A stretch of 13,982 nucleotides of DNA from positions 1 through 13,982 of the forward strand of contig CAJMMH010000040.1 in the NCBI GenBank assembly GCA_905214365.1, written 5' to 3'. Both the position numbers and the translations under genes were made by a program. Below the pieces are notes generated by a model. The model saw nothing but the letters and a program-made list of their open reading frames with translations, had not been told where the DNA came from and did no database searches. The stretch's first letter is position 1, and the number at the start of each line of letters is the position of its first letter. Positions 1 through 7,314 of this stretch are shown piece after piece. The DNA is from an uncultured bacterium (GTDB lineage Bacteria; Bacillota; Clostridia; Lachnospirales; Lachnospiraceae).

Positions 1-1
1 A

Positions 2-202
2 GCCGGTTCCCAAAGCGCCCGCCGGGAAAAGCTTGACGATATCCGCACCCGCCTTGAAGCGCTTGGCACTCCCGCACATTATCTGGAAAGCTTTGATGAA
101 ATTGAAAACTTTATTCTGGAAAATTGTGTCCCCAATGATTTGTTGATAACTATGGGGGCCGGAAACGTTGTAGATATTGGAGAATCTCTCTTAAATCTGT
201 AG
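2..202 (+). CDS. murC: UDP-N-acetylmuramate--L-alanine ligase, C-terminal fragment
   Basis: Only the last 66 codons are present; the gene enters from the left edge and ends at TAG 200-202. MurC is the cytoplasmic ATP-dependent ligase that adds the first amino acid, L-alanine, to UDP-MurNAc in peptidoglycan synthesis. The fragment reads as the end of the Mur ligase C-terminal domain. It has a helix LDDIRTRLEALGTPAHYL, an acidic helix FDEIENFILENC, and the final motif LLITMGAGNVVDIGESLLNL. The closing GAGxVxxIGExLL pattern is the typical MurC terminus. The catalytic and ATP-binding domains lie outside the window. No terminator hairpin follows; the stop codon runs directly into the first DnaA-box-like repeat. 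Another Mur ligase is possible, but this ending best fits MurC. Confidence 0.85.
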   Translation, partial: AGSQSARREKLDDIRTRLEALGTPAHYLESFDEIENFILENCVPNDLLITMGAGNVVDIGESLLNL

Positions 203-412
203 TTATCCCCATTATCCCCATTGTTATCCCCGGATATCCGGTGGATAACTCTGGGGATTATTTTATCTCTATGTGGATTTAAGCAATTTCTGTTGTTTTT
301 TCTTGTTTTTCTAGAAAAAATGCGTCTGTTTCTTTTTCGTTTTACGTTATTATTTCGAGTTATCCCCATTATCCACAATATCCACAGTGGATAACATCCA
401 CACTTATGCACA
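203..412. other. DnaA-box cluster flanking an AT-rich stretch (origin-like or DnaA regulatory region)
   Basis: Eleven 9-mers resemble the DnaA box TTATNCACA. Exact matches are TTATCCACA (369-377) and TTATGCACA (404-412). One-mismatch copies are TTATCCCCA (203-211, 212-220, 360-368), ATATCCACA (378-386) and, on the minus strand, TTATCCACC (240-248) and TTATCCACT (386-394). Two-mismatch copies lie at 224-232, 394-402 and, on the minus strand, 252-260. Copies at 203-220 and 360-386 are head to tail with no spacer. Between the groups, about 261-358 is AT-rich with long pyrimidine runs, the composition expected of a duplex-unwinding element. DnaA boxes normally mark oriC, DnaA-titration loci or DnaA-controlled promoters. 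The neighbours downstream load the replicative helicase, which suits any of these. No dnaA or dnaN gene is visible. Confidence 0.7.
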
Positions 413-423
413 CTCCCTCGCAC

Positions 424-452
424 TTTTCAAACCCCAAAAAGTATGTTATAGT
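424..452 (+). promoter_or_regulatory. Promoter for the dnaD-dnaC operon
   Basis: A sigma-A type promoter is visible: -35 TTTTCA (424-429), a 17-nt spacer and -10 TATAGT (447-452), with TG at 444-445 making it an extended -10. The predicted start is near 459. It begins 11 bp after the last DnaA box, so DnaA bound at 360-412 could influence transcription. The -35 matches TTGACA at only four of six positions. Confidence 0.6.
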
Positions 453-467
453 ACAATCAGTGTTATT

Positions 468-490
468 TACAGGTGGTCTGACCAACTGTA
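468..490. promoter_or_regulatory. Palindromic operator candidate of GntR/FadR type
   Basis: This is an 11-bp-arm palindrome centred on T479 with one mismatch (G473/A485). Its core TGGTCTGACCA (474-484) fits the general FadR-subfamily GntR operator pattern TnGTnnnACnA. It lies just downstream of the predicted transcription start near 459, a good position for repression. No GntR regulator gene is in the window, so the binding protein is unknown. Confidence 0.45.
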
Positions 491-709
491 TTCTGACTGC
501 GCAGCAAACGGACAACTGCCGCTTTTCTTCCTGCGCGCAACAGTGATTTCGTTACTGTTCACGCTGCGCTCAAACAGTAACGGATTTTGTCAATGCTTCG
601 CATGCAGAATCGGCAAAATCCCACAACCACTACGTTATCTTACGGAATTTTCAGTTCAGAAAATTCCTATCGTGAACAGTAACGTGATTTCAAATATGAG
701 GTGATATTC
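491..709 (+). promoter_or_regulatory. Long leader of dnaD with repeated AACAGTAACG elements and hairpins
   Basis: The rest of the roughly 250-nt untranslated leader contains three copies of a short element: CGTTACTGTTCACG (550-563), AACAGTAACG (573-582) and CGTGAACAGTAACG (671-684). The first can pair with the second (10 bp, 13-nt loop) or with the third (14 bp), but not with both. A separate perfect 9-bp hairpin pairs GGAATTTTC (644-652) with GAAAATTCC (659-667). The ribosome binding site AGGTGA (699-704) follows the third copy. No known riboswitch is recognised and no credible gene is seen here. Confidence 0.4.
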
Positions 710-1918
710 ATGGCAATGCTGCAGCTTGTAAACCGTATGTCCGCAGACTTCCTGGTTCTTCCGGGAAGCTTTCTTGACTGTTTCCTTCCGTCCTGCCGGG
801 GCGATGATCTGAAAGTATTTCTGTATCTGCTCCGCCAGCTGAACCGCGCGGACGGCGACTTCTCTATGGCTTCTGCCGCCGACGCGCTTGATCTGCCGCA
901 GCAGGATCTGCTCCGCTCACTAACCTACTGGGAGAAGGCCGGTCTGCTCCAGCTCAGCTTTAATTCTGACCACATCCTGGAGGCAATCTCCGTTCTTGAT
1001 ATCGACGCCGCGGCGAAGGAAACGCTCAGACGTTCCCGCTCTGTCCCGGACCAGGCACTTCCCGGACAGGCAAAGCCTGCCCGCGCTTCCGTCACACAAA
1101 CATCTTCCGCCGGGACTGCCGCAGTGGCTGCTGCCGATACCGGACGGTCTGCTTCTTCCGCTTCTCCGGCTCCCGCGCCTGCTTTGACCAAAGCCCCCGC
1201 AGCAAAGCCGATTCCGCGCGATCTGACGCCAAAAGAGCTTTCCTCGCTTGATTCTGATCTGGATTTTCAGGCATTTGTCTTTATGGTGGAGCAGAGCCTC
1301 GGTACTCTGATGAAGCCGGATGATGTCGGCCGTCTCGGCTACTGGTATATTAATTTCAACCGCTCTACCGAGATTCTGGAAGCGCTCTTAGAGTACTGCG
1401 CGACCCAGTGCGCGCCCGGTTCTCCTTCCCTGAAGTACCTGGATGCCGTAGCCGCCGGATGGTTTTCTGAGGGCATCTCCAGTGCGGACCAGGCGCAGGA
1501 ATACAGCGCGTTCCGCAACTCTCTCGTCACTGGAATTATGAAGGCATTCGGGCTGAAATCCCGGCGCGATCCCAATCCGGACGAGCTGGAACTGATCCGC
1601 AGATGGACAAAGGAGTACGGCTTTTCCAAAGAAATGATTCTCCGCGCCTGCACTAAGACTGCGGCAAATGTCAGCACAAACCAGTTTTCCTACGCGGAAG
1701 GGATTCTTTCTAGCTGGTTCAAGGAGGGAATCCGGACTCCGGCAGAAGCGGATGCTGCTGATCTGCAGTACCGCAAGAGCCAGTCTGCCGCCAAGCATCC
1801 GGTTGAAATTTCCCGCAGCGCCCGTCAGTTCCACAATTTTGAAGAGCGCGATACCGACTATGAAAAGCTGCTTTTAAATCAAATGTTAAACGATGACAGC
1901 TCCGAAAGCACATTATAA
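710..1918 (+). CDS. DnaD-like primosome protein with two DnaD/DnaB C-terminal domains
   Basis: This 402-residue protein belongs to the Bacillota DnaD/DnaB primosome family, which remodels origin DNA and helps recruit the helicase loader. Residues about 1-105 look like a winged-helix N-terminal domain. Residues about 107-170 are a low-complexity Ala/Pro/Ser-rich linker. Two DnaB_2-type repeats follow, about 175-260 and 270-345. Each ends in a Y-x(7)-W-F motif, YLDAVAAGWFSEGI and YAEGILSSWFKEGI, matching the family YxxxIxxW signature. ATG 710 is preferred over the in-frame GTG at 701 because AGGTGA (699-704) lies 5 nt upstream of ATG 710 and overlaps the GTG. Classical DnaD carries one such repeat, so the double repeat resembles Bacillus DnaB organisation. 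Only 14 bp separate it from the helicase loader downstream, indicating an operon. Confidence 0.88.
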   Translation: MAMLQLVNRMSADFLVLPGSFLDCFLPSCRGDDLKVFLYLLRQLNRADGDFSMASAADALDLPQQDLLRSLTYWEKAGLLQLSFNSDHILEAISVLDIDAAAKETLRRSRSVPDQALPGQAKPARASVTQTSSAGTAAVAAADTGRSASSASPAPAPALTKAPAAKPIPRDLTPKELSSLDSDLDFQAFVFMVEQSLGTLMKPDDVGRLGYWYINFNRSTEILEALLEYCATQCAPGSPSLKYLDAVAAGWFSEGISSADQAQEYSAFRNSLVTGIMKAFGLKSRRDPNPDELELIRRWTKEYGFSKEMILRACTKTAANVSTNQFSYAEGILSSWFKEGIRTPAEADAADLQYRKSQSAAKHPVEISRSARQFHNFEERDTDYEKLLLNQMLNDDSSESTL

Positions 1919-1932
1919 CGAAAGGATTTCCC

Positions 1933-2925
1933 ATGCCTCTGAAAAATTCTCAGTACGACCAGATCATGCGCGAATACAGCCGCAGACGTTTTTCCCATAT
2001 CCATGAACAGGAACAGCGGCTGGCAGACATCTATCATTCCTGCCCGCGCTTAGAGGAAGTAACTGCCAGCCTGCAGTCTGCCGCCGCCGGACTCGCCAGA
2101 GCCCGGCTTCTGAATCGTCCGGAAGAGATTGAGCGGCAGAAGAACCGGCTTGACAGTCTCCGCGCAGAAAAGAAAGCTCTCTTAGCCGGACTCGGCTTAA
2201 CTCCTGATGATCTGGAAGTTCATTATACCTGTCCGGATTGCAAAGATACCGGATATATCGGCAGCCAGAAATGTCACTGTTTCCGGCAGGCCGGCATTGA
2301 CCTTCTCTATTCACAGTCCCATCTTCAGCATATCCTGCAGGCGGAAAACTTTCAAACTTTTTCTCTGGACTATTATTCTCCAGAGCCAAACCCGATGCTC
2401 GGCGGAAAGAGCAACCGGGAATATATGGCTGAAGTGGCAGGACTGTGCCGCCGCTACGCGGAGTCATTCCGTCCGGGCTGCGGCAATCTGCTGTTTACCG
2501 GAACAACCGGAGTCGGAAAGACGTTTCTGACCAACTGCATCGCAAAGGAAGTGCTTGACCGTTCCTATTCCGTGATGTCGATTTCCGCAGTGGAACTGTT
2601 TGACCGTCTGACCGGAAATGATCCGGATGATGAGGAAAGTCCGGATTCCCGCTACATCATGGACTGTGATCTGCTGATTATCGATGATCTTGGAACCGAG
2701 CTTGTAACCTCGTTTACAGCAAGTCAGCTGTTCCGGTGCATCAATGACCGGCTGCTCAACCGCCGCTGCACCATTATCTCCACGAACATCAAGGTAAATG
2801 AACTCAGGACAGTATATTCCGAGCGAATTGCTTCCCGTCTGCTCTCTTCCTACCGGATTTTCCAGCTCTATGGAGATGATATCCGCATATTAAAAAAATT
2901 CCGCACCAAAGCCGGAAAGCCTTGA
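1933..2925 (+). CDS. dnaC: DnaC/DnaI-type replicative helicase loader (AAA+ ATPase)
   Basis: This 330-residue cytoplasmic AAA+ ATPase probably loads the DnaB-type replicative helicase onto DNA, as B. subtilis DnaI and E. coli DnaC do. The N-terminal 90 residues are helical and charged, as expected for the helicase-binding part. A zinc-binding motif follows with C100, C103, C114 and C116 (CPDC...CHC), like DnaI. The ATPase core has Walker A GTTGVGKT (190-197), Walker B LLIIDDLG (247-254), sensor 1 TIISTN (280-285) and the arginine-finger motif SER (296-298). AAAGGA (1920-1925) lies 7 nt before ATG 1933. It follows the dnaD-like gene by 14 bp, so both are probably co-transcribed. All key residues look intact. 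Whether it should be called dnaC or dnaI is a naming matter. Confidence 0.9.
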   Translation: MPLKNSQYDQIMREYSRRRFSHIHEQEQRLADIYHSCPRLEEVTASLQSAAAGLARARLLNRPEEIERQKNRLDSLRAEKKALLAGLGLTPDDLEVHYTCPDCKDTGYIGSQKCHCFRQAGIDLLYSQSHLQHILQAENFQTFSLDYYSPEPNPMLGGKSNREYMAEVAGLCRRYAESFRPGCGNLLFTGTTGVGKTFLTNCIAKEVLDRSYSVMSISAVELFDRLTGNDPDDEESPDSRYIMDCDLLIIDDLGTELVTSFTASQLFRCINDRLLNRRCTIISTNIKVNELRTVYSERIASRLLSSYRIFQLYGDDIRILKKFRTKAGKP

Positions 2926-2950
2926 TTCTTCTATATAAATGTGCTACAAT
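2922..2950 (+). promoter_or_regulatory. Promoter of the PRPP synthetase gene
   Basis: The -35 TTGATT (2922-2927), a 17-nt spacer and -10 TACAAT (2945-2950) with TG at 2942-2943 form a strong extended -10 promoter. The -35 box contains the TGA stop codon of the helicase-loader gene, so prs can be transcribed independently. The predicted start near 2957 leaves a leader of about 55 nt with no recognised riboswitch. Confidence 0.75.
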
Positions 2951-3011
2951 GTCATGCGCAATATGACCGTTCCGGCTTTGCGGCTGGATTCTGACAAACG
3001 AGGAGGACATT

Positions 3012-4202
3012 ATGCCTAATACAACCAATCTCGATACGATCCCATTTGGCACCCTGGGACTGATTCCGCTTGAGAGCTGCAGCACTCTCGGAAAGAAAGT
3101 CAATGATTATCTGGTTCAGTGGCGAAACGAAAGAGACAGCATTCATGCATCTACCATTCATTTCAGCGATTACAGCAAGGATAACTACATTGTCCGCGCA
3201 AAAAACCCGCGTTTTGGTTCCGGTGAAGCAAAAGGCGTTATTGAAGAGTCTGTCCGCGGCTATGATCTGTATCTGATGGTTGATGTCTGCAACTACAGCC
3301 AGACTTATAACCTGGCGGGTTATAAGAACCACATGTCCCCGGATGATCATTATCAGGATCTGAAGCGCATCATTGCCGCTGTTGAGGGCAAGGCGCGCCG
3401 CATCAACGTAATTATGCCGTTCCTGTATGAAAGCCGTCAGCATAAGCGTACCAGCCGCGAGTCCCTTGACTGTGCAATGGCGCTGCAGGAGCTGACTGAG
3501 ATGGGCGTTTCCAACATCATCACGTTTGACGCACATGATCCGAGAGTCCAGAACGCAATCCCGCTCGGCGGATTTGAAAGTGTTCCGTGTGTTTATCAGT
3601 TCATCAAGGCGCTGCTGCGTGTCGAGCCTGATCTTGCCGTAGACAGCAACAACCTGATGGTTATCAGTCCGGATGAAGGCGGCATGGGCCGTGCTGTAAC
3701 GCTTGCCAACTATCTCGGTGTTGACATGGGTATGTTCTACAAGCGCCGTGATTATACCAAAATCGTTGACGGAAAGAATCCAATCGTCGCTCACGAATTT
3801 CTTGGCAGCAACGTGGAAAATAAGGACGTATTCATCATCGACGACATGATTTCCTCCGGAGACAGTATCCTTGACGTTGCAAGAGAGCTGAAGCGCAGAA
3901 AGGCGCGCCGCGTCTTCGCAGCCGCTACCTTCGGCCTGTTTACCAGCGGTCTTGACAAGCTGGATGAGGCTTACCGCGAGGGCATCATCGACCGTATTCT
4001 GACCACCAACCTGATTTATCAGAAGCCGGAGCTGCTTTCCCGTCCGTACTATGTTGACGTAGATCTGAGCAAGTACATTGCGCTTCTGATTGATCATCTG
4101 AACCACAATGTGTCTCTGCACGATCTGCTGATCCCGACCGACCGCATCAACCGCCTGCTTGCAAGGCACCGCGCAGAGCTTGCAGAAAAGGCAGAAAAGT
4201 AA
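3012..4202 (+). CDS. prs: Ribose-phosphate pyrophosphokinase, long divergent form
   Basis: This enzyme probably converts ribose 5-phosphate and ATP to PRPP and AMP, feeding purine, pyrimidine, histidine, tryptophan and NAD synthesis in the cytoplasm. It has two phosphoribosyltransferase-type folds. In the first, IEESVRGYDLYLMVDV (77-92) and MPFLYESRQHKRTSRES (135-151) match the Prs ribose/ATP region, followed by TFDAHDPRVQ (171-180). In the second, ISPDEGGMGRA (218-228) precedes the PRPP-binding loop VFIIDDMISSGDS (273-285). Usual bacterial Prs has DDMIDTGGT at this loop and is about 315 residues, so this 396-residue protein is longer at both ends and has a changed loop. AGGAGG (3001-3006) lies 5 nt before ATG 3012. 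It appears monocistronic, with its own promoter and terminator. A PRTase-fold paralogue with an altered role is possible but less likely. Confidence 0.85.
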   Translation: MPNTTNLDTIPFGTLGLIPLESCSTLGKKVNDYLVQWRNERDSIHASTIHFSDYSKDNYIVRAKNPRFGSGEAKGVIEESVRGYDLYLMVDVCNYSQTYNLAGYKNHMSPDDHYQDLKRIIAAVEGKARRINVIMPFLYESRQHKRTSRESLDCAMALQELTEMGVSNIITFDAHDPRVQNAIPLGGFESVPCVYQFIKALLRVEPDLAVDSNNLMVISPDEGGMGRAVTLANYLGVDMGMFYKRRDYTKIVDGKNPIVAHEFLGSNVENKDVFIIDDMISSGDSILDVARELKRRKARRVFAAATFGLFTSGLDKLDEAYREGIIDRILTTNLIYQKPELLSRPYYVDVDLSKYIALLIDHLNHNVSLHDLLIPTDRINRLLARHRAELAEKAEK

Positions 4203-4214
4203 CGGTAAAAATTC

Positions 4215-4275
4215 AGAGGATATCCAAAGCCTTGTTTTCATCTGGCTTCGGATATCCTCTTTTGTTTTCCGTTTC
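4215..4275. terminator. Strong intrinsic terminator between convergent genes
   Basis: A 17-bp stem with one A-C mismatch pairs 4215-4231 with 4244-4260 around a 12-nt loop. It is followed by a T-rich tract (TTTTGTTTTCCGTTTC). The stem starts 12 nt after the prs stop codon. On the minus strand the stem is followed by AATTTTTACC, so it may also stop transcription of the gene ending at 4279. Confidence 0.88.
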
Positions 4276-4278
4276 TTT

Positions 4279-7200
4279 TTAATGAATATACTTTGAAATA
4301 AAGTTGCGTACAATTTTTCTCGTCTCATCGACTGCACCGGGCGTTTCAAAACGCCGCTCCGGATGCCACTGGAGCGCAAGCAGTTTCATTTCCTCTGAGC
4401 CGTATGCTTCCACGGTTCCATTTTCCCGGTCAAACGCAAGCACCTCAAAGCAGGGTGCAAGATCTTTTTCAAAAATTACATCGCTGTGATAGTTGTTAAC
4501 AAATATCGTCCGATCCTCCTTGACCAGATACACCTCATGATCCTTTCCGCGTCTCCGCTCTTTCTTCAGTTCCGGATGGTACGTCAGCTTCCCGCCGAAT
4601 AGATAGTTGATATACTGCATGCCGCGGCAGGTCGCGATGATCGGAATTCCATGATTCACACAATAATGGATCAGCTTTTCCTCTGTTTTGTCCCGGTGCG
4701 GCTGCGTCGGCTCATTATGCGGGCGGTCGTAAAAATGGGGATTGAGCGCGCCGCCTCCGACAACAATCAGCAGATCAATCTCATCGTCAAACAGCAGATC
4801 AAAGTTCCGGGTAAAGTTGGACACCGGCTTCGGAATAAAGCCCAAGAGCTCGTAAAAGCGGATGTATCCCGCCTCCAGGATATCCGTCGGATCGCCGTAA
4901 TCATTGACGCCCTCCCGCTGCGTAATCAGAGCATGGAGATTCTTGTACTGGATTCCCTCTTTGATCAGGCCGTTTCGACAGTCCAGTTCCAGATAATCTA
5001 AGCGGGAAACCGCATCGTAAATCTTCTCTCCGCAGCCAATTGCCGCCGGAATATCAAACTCCGCGCACCGGATCGCCATATGGGAGGCCGCTCCGCCGTA
5101 TTTTGTAATAAACGCGCGAATCTTCTTGGTAAAGATCCATTCGTAGCCGGGATCGGCCTTCGGCACAACAACAATCTTTCCCGTGATGTCCGCATCCGGC
5201 TCTTCATCCAGCAGGACGACCTCTCCCTCTACCTTTTTTGAAGTGATAAAGTTCGGGCGTGCCTCATAAACCGGAATCACATCCAGACTTGCCGCTGAGG
5301 TAATCACCTCCGGCAGAAGAAGCAGCAGCTGTTCATGGCTGCGTCTGCGCCGTCTGGTAATCAGGCGCATCCATAGCTGCTTAGTCTCCTCCGGATTCCT
5401 CCCCTGCTCGTACAACCGGAAATCCTCTACCGTCAGCCAGGACAGATCCTCCACGCGAATCTCCAGGCGTGCGCCGATGCTGCGGATCATTTCCAGCACC
5501 AGGCTTAATGACTTCGTAAACTCAAATTTGAAATACTCTCTCTGCTCGATTTCCGTTACCAGAAAATGCTCAAATGCCTCCGGCGTCACCGGAATACCAT
5601 GATCCTTCAGTGCGCGCTCAAGCCCATCCAGATTCAGAGACTTCTTTCTCCGCCGCGCCTGCGGCTTATTCCTGGTGGATGCCGGGCGGAAATTCATCGC
5701 GTCGTATCGTTCGGTACGGATATCGTATGTGCCGCTGCGCAGATGACCGTACTTCCGGTTAAACTCTTCCCTCGTCATTTTTCCCTTGGAGTACAGCTGG
5801 AAATCATCGTTAAACGCCGAGGATACTGTGGAAATCGAAAGCATAAAGCCGTCCGTCTCCTCCGCGGTACAGTACCCGGCCTCCGCTAACGTCCGGATAA
5901 ACGAACGCGCAATGAATGCAAGCCTTGCCTGCCTGGAAAACTGAGGCGTACCAAAGGTCTTCAGTCCGTCTAACAGCCGGACAATTCCGGCAGCCAGACG
6001 ATCGACATCCGCGCCCTCGTTCCAGACTGTCTCTACCTCACGGCGCATTGTTTCCAGCTTTCCAAGCGACTCCAGATCCCGTTCAAGAATCTCCTTCTGA
6101 TTCTGAATTGCCGACACCGTAAGCTGACGCAGACTGTCAATCAGAAGTTTCCGCTCCTCCCCGGAAAATCCATGCGCAAGCAGCTTCCGCGTATTTTTCT
6201 CCGTCATAAAATCGTAACTGCTGAACGCGATTTCAAATTCAATCTTATCGTGTGCGGAAAGATCCTCTTCCAGCCTGTCCTGATAATAACTGACCAGACG
6301 GAGTGCAAGCGGCTCATCAATGGACGCCGGGATCAGCGCATAGAACGAATAGTTCAGGTTGATATACGGCTTGTTTCCGACCTGATACATCAAATCCTCA
6401 TTCAGCTTCCGGTATCCGATTCCGACGATTCCTTCGTTCCACGCGTGATGCGTGATGATCTCCCGGTACAGCGAATAATCCAGCCCCTTCGGATTGCTGC
6501 CGATCATCTCCGACGGATTCCAGAACGCCATATCCGACAGCTTCATTTCCTTCCCGGTAATCGCATCCAGATGCTCCTCGTACTCCATCCGCACACGGTC
6601 CTTGATCCGGAAAAAGGAATAGTCATCGACACTCTTTCCTTCGCGGTATCCGGCTGCAAGCGGACGGACCTGAAACAGAATCACTTCCTTCCTGCTGTTG
6701 ATGGCAAACTCAATATCAAGCGGGATTCCCTCGATGATGTTCTCAACTTCCTTTACTGCCGTAATCAGATTTCTCCAGTTCTCCTCCAGCTGGAAAATAT
6801 CCACATCACGCGCAATCCACAACATCGTGCCGCCGCGCCCGCTCGTAACACTGTCGGTGGATCCCTGACCGTCATAATTTACCAAATAATACGGACGATT
6901 TCCTCGCAGATCCCTGGTAAAAACAACGCCGCTTGCGCATACGTCCACAGCCTGCCGCTGAATCAGAACCTGCTCGCCCTGAACCGACTCCTGATCCTGG
7001 CGATACGACTGAATCACCGCCTCAACCGAATCAATAATCTCCCGGCGGCTTGCAGAATCTACATCAAGAATACTTTTATAATGGCCGGCATTTGACGCCT
7101 TCAGACTATCCTCCAGCGTTGACGAACTCCGCACGATAATCCGGCAGCCGCCGAACTGCTCCATAATCTCCGTGCATACCCGCTCTCTGTCCGCCCAGAA

Positions 7201-7314
7201 ATCAGCGACCTTCAAAATATACATCTCCTCAATCCGGGACTTTTTGAGAAGATTCTTCATCGCATACAGCGTGTTAGCTTTTGTTGAAATGATTTTCCTG
7301 GTTTCCTGTTTCAC
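4279..7314 (-). CDS. L-glutamine kinase-like dikinase fused to a class I glutamine-amidotransferase-type hydrolase
   Basis: This 1011-residue protein has two enzyme parts. Residues 1-220 form a PEP-synthase-type ATP-binding domain, with IIVRSSSTLEDS (59-70), GVVFTRD (129-135), D200/E202 and FQVRP (214-218). Residues 230-680 are a middle domain containing KYGHLRSGTYDI (521-532). Residues 690-790 are the swivelling domain with GGAASHMAI, His745 being the expected phosphohistidine. No PEP-binding TIM barrel follows, so this is not PEP synthase. The architecture fits dikinases such as rifampin phosphotransferase and Campylobacter Cj1418 L-glutamine kinase. Residues 796-1011 resemble PuuD/Cj1417-type hydrolases, starting ITQREGVNDYGDPTD, with nucleophile Cys896 (ATCRGMQ) and His984/Glu986 (QWHPE). 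GTG 7314 is chosen because GGAAGG (7328-7323) lies 8 nt upstream and the frame includes TKANTL. The phosphoramide role is inference; the true substrate is unknown. Confidence 0.8.
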   Translation of the reverse strand: MKQETRKIISTKANTLYAMKNLLKKSRIEEMYILKVADFWADRERVCTEIMEQFGGCRIIVRSSSTLEDSLKASNAGHYKSILDVDSASRREIIDSVEAVIQSYRQDQESVQGEQVLIQRQAVDVCASGVVFTRDLRGNRPYYLVNYDGQGSTDSVTSGRGGTMLWIARDVDIFQLEENWRNLITAVKEVENIIEGIPLDIEFAINSRKEVILFQVRPLAAGYREGKSVDDYSFFRIKDRVRMEYEEHLDAITGKEMKLSDMAFWNPSEMIGSNPKGLDYSLYREIITHHAWNEGIVGIGYRKLNEDLMYQVGNKPYINLNYSFYALIPASIDEPLALRLVSYYQDRLEEDLSAHDKIEFEIAFSSYDFMTEKNTRKLLAHGFSGEERKLLIDSLRQLTVSAIQNQKEILERDLESLGKLETMRREVETVWNEGADVDRLAAGIVRLLDGLKTFGTPQFSRQARLAFIARSFIRTLAEAGYCTAEETDGFMLSISTVSSAFNDDFQLYSKGKMTREEFNRKYGHLRSGTYDIRTERYDAMNFRPASTRNKPQARRRKKSLNLDGLERALKDHGIPVTPEAFEHFLVTEIEQREYFKFEFTKSLSLVLEMIRSIGARLEIRVEDLSWLTVEDFRLYEQGRNPEETKQLWMRLITRRRRRSHEQLLLLLPEVITSAASLDVIPVYEARPNFITSKKVEGEVVLLDEEPDADITGKIVVVPKADPGYEWIFTKKIRAFITKYGGAASHMAIRCAEFDIPAAIGCGEKIYDAVSRLDYLELDCRNGLIKEGIQYKNLHALITQREGVNDYGDPTDILEAGYIRFYELLGFIPKPVSNFTRNFDLLFDDEIDLLIVVGGGALNPHFYDRPHNEPTQPHRDKTEEKLIHYCVNHGIPIIATCRGMQYINYLFGGKLTYHPELKKERRRGKDHEVYLVKEDRTIFVNNYHSDVIFEKDLAPCFEVLAFDRENGTVEAYGSEEMKLLALQWHPERRFETPGAVDETRKIVRNFISKYIH

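Noticed and set aside
79..423. Minus-strand open frame of 114 codons
   Set aside because: It is antisense to murC and the DnaA boxes; its composition reflects the TTATCCCC repeats.
387..704. Plus-strand open frame of 105 codons ahead of dnaD
   Set aside because: It starts inside the DnaA-box cluster, runs through the promoter, palindrome and hairpins, has no ribosome binding site and resembles no family.
2952..4379. Minus-strand open frame of 475 codons
   Set aside because: It is an antisense shadow of prs and crosses a strong terminator; the plus-strand PRPP synthetase motifs are clear.
6172..7095. Plus-strand open frame of 307 codons
   Set aside because: It lies wholly antisense to the dikinase domain, where conserved motifs are on the minus strand, and has no ribosome binding site.
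4279..7314. PEP synthase or pyruvate phosphate dikinase as the product
   Set aside because: The C-terminal PEP-binding barrel is absent and replaced by an amidotransferase-type hydrolase domain.
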